The notes under the pieces are model-generated. The model was not told where the DNA came from. It saw nothing but the letters and a program-made list of their open reading frames with translations, and ran no database searches. A program made the position numbers and the translations under genes. A stretch of 64,000 nucleotides of DNA from Prostheceraeus crozeri (Eukaryota > Platyhelminthes > Polycladida > Euryleptidae). The number at the start of each line of letters is the position of its first letter. Position 1 is the first letter of the stretch. Where the stretch lies: positions 248,001 to 312,000 of the forward strand of contig CAJQUW010003607.1 in assembly GCA_907163375.1 (NCBI GenBank), read 5' to 3'. Shown one piece after another: positions 62,870-64,000 of the stretch.

Positions 62870-64000
62870 CTGCAGAAAGAATTTTTTCTATAATAAATGG
62901 AAGGGTAGGTGACGAAGGAGAAAGATGTATTATTCTCTTTGATTCGATAAAACGTACTTGTTTTAATTTGAGATCCAATCACTCTAGTCCCACTCTGCTA
63001 GAAAAATTATATTAATAACTATGAAAATTGATTTTATGGGATTGAATGCAGAACGATTATTTTGATTCTTAAAATACTGAAAGGATTTTTCATAAAAAAC
63101 TATTTGTATTTCAAAATGGGCTCACTATAAAAGAAAGCTCGGTCTACAATCGGCGACGCATGATCCATCGCTATTCATGTCAGTTTCCGAACTAAAATAG
63201 GCTAAAAACACTCATCGATTGATCGCCGAGATACGAAATTCCATGTGCAGATCGAGTAGTAGCGATCAAGTAGCACGTAATTCAGCTTTGATCGAATATC
63301 ATTTTCAACTGGAGGAAATTTTCCCATATCCTTGGTAAATGAAGAAATGCAGAAACACAGATAAATCGTAAAATCCAGCTGAGAATATGTCAGCATCAAG
63401 ATGCCGAGTAATTCTTAGCGGAAAGTGCAAGATTTGGATATAAATATACACGTATCATCATCCTGAAAATACACTTGAGTAATACATTAATAGAGTTGAG
63501 TGAAGGCATACGTGCAAAAATGAGCAATGTTTAATATTTTATGTATAACGTGGTCTATGTAAAATTTAAGCAGGAACTGCTTTAAGATTGCTTTTTCAAG
63601 CACGTCCGCAAACTGTACTCAATCAAGAATACTTGAAACGAAGCTGTGGGCTCACAATTTGGTTGATGCTCACAGTCGGTTGTCTGTTGAACATCAGAAC
63701 ATCTGTGAAATTATGAGACTGATCGATAGATATGCAAATGCAGCCATTTTGATCTTGACACACATCTGAAATCTGTTGTAGCTCAGTGACATCTTTTTGA
63801 GTGAAACTCTTTTCTATTATTAATCTTGCATTATTGAAAGACTTATGGTTTCAGCTGACATCGGCAGAATCATAAGGTACATGTAAAAGAATGTTTGAGA
63901 AGTAGACCTATTTACCAATAACGACAAACATCAAGGCATTGAATTTGGACTCTCACTTTTAAAGTAGCTCTGATTTTTTCATGGACCCTATTTTTCACTA
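62870..64000. other. No further exon recognised
   Basis: Upstream intron sequence of the HMG20-like gene. Short ORFs only. The HMG box exons are not in this stretch as far as I can read. Confidence 0.45.

Noticed and set aside
1-64000. CRISPR arrays, rRNA, intact tRNA genes, bacterial operons
   Set aside because: None seen. The direct-repeat arrays lack unique spacers, and the only tRNA-like sequence is the SINE head at 59776.

Overview
The window is nuclear DNA of an animal, probably an aquatic invertebrate; the species cannot be fixed from the sequence. Evidence is a split host gene near the right end (last two exons of an HMG20A/B-like gene, minus strand), GT-AG introns, CR1-like LINEs, hAT and TA-flanked miniature elements and a tRNA-derived SINE. 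There are no prokaryotic features.

The left 38.7 kb holds two virus-like Polinton/Maverick (adintovirus-like) elements, one inserted inside the other. Element A (411-38735; 22,354 bp without its insert) is bounded by a perfect 6-bp target duplication, ACTCCT. It carries about 0.87-kb terminal inverted repeats, a protein-primed family B DNA polymerase, a chromodomain integrase, an A32/FtsK-like packaging ATPase, a hexon-like capsid protein, an adenain-like protease and a duplicated penton-like gene. It also has an accessory set that includes a two-lobe TBP-like gene (TATA-binding protein) next to two PC4-like reading frames, zinc-finger/RING proteins and a DEDDh exonuclease-like gene. Its genes use ordinary Pol II signals: CCAAT/TATA promoters, introns and AATAAA sites.

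Element B (22524-38488, 15,965 bp) inserted into the right terminal repeat of A with its own perfect 6-bp duplication, CACCAC. It is AT-rich and of a different lineage. It has a double-jelly-roll capsid gene of another type, a PLA2-integrase fusion, a phage-fibre-like coiled coil, penton, ATPase, protease and PolB genes. Nearly every ORF starts straight after a T/A run ending TAAAAATG, and there are no introns. Short GC-rich double hairpins are scattered through B, several inside reading frames.

Element A itself sits inside a CR1-like LINE ('LINE-A', plus strand). LINE-A can be followed in five pieces from base 1 to about 52866. It is interrupted by element A (+B), by a 5'-truncated antisense LINE (38774-40325), by a TA-flanked foldback element (41437-42296, with a 112-bp LINE tail inside it), and by a 9.9-kb element with inverted ends (42747-52645). 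That last element holds a BEN-like multi-exon gene relic and a hAT element with a perfect 8-bp duplication.

From 53.2 kb to the end the window is the HMG20-like gene and its 9.1-kb intron, filled with another inverted-end element, LINE, SINE and hAT-like copies and a second TA-flanked foldback element.

Most genes of A and B are broken, largely by single in-frame stops rather than frameshifts. Both copies therefore look inactive, although their ends and target duplications are well kept.
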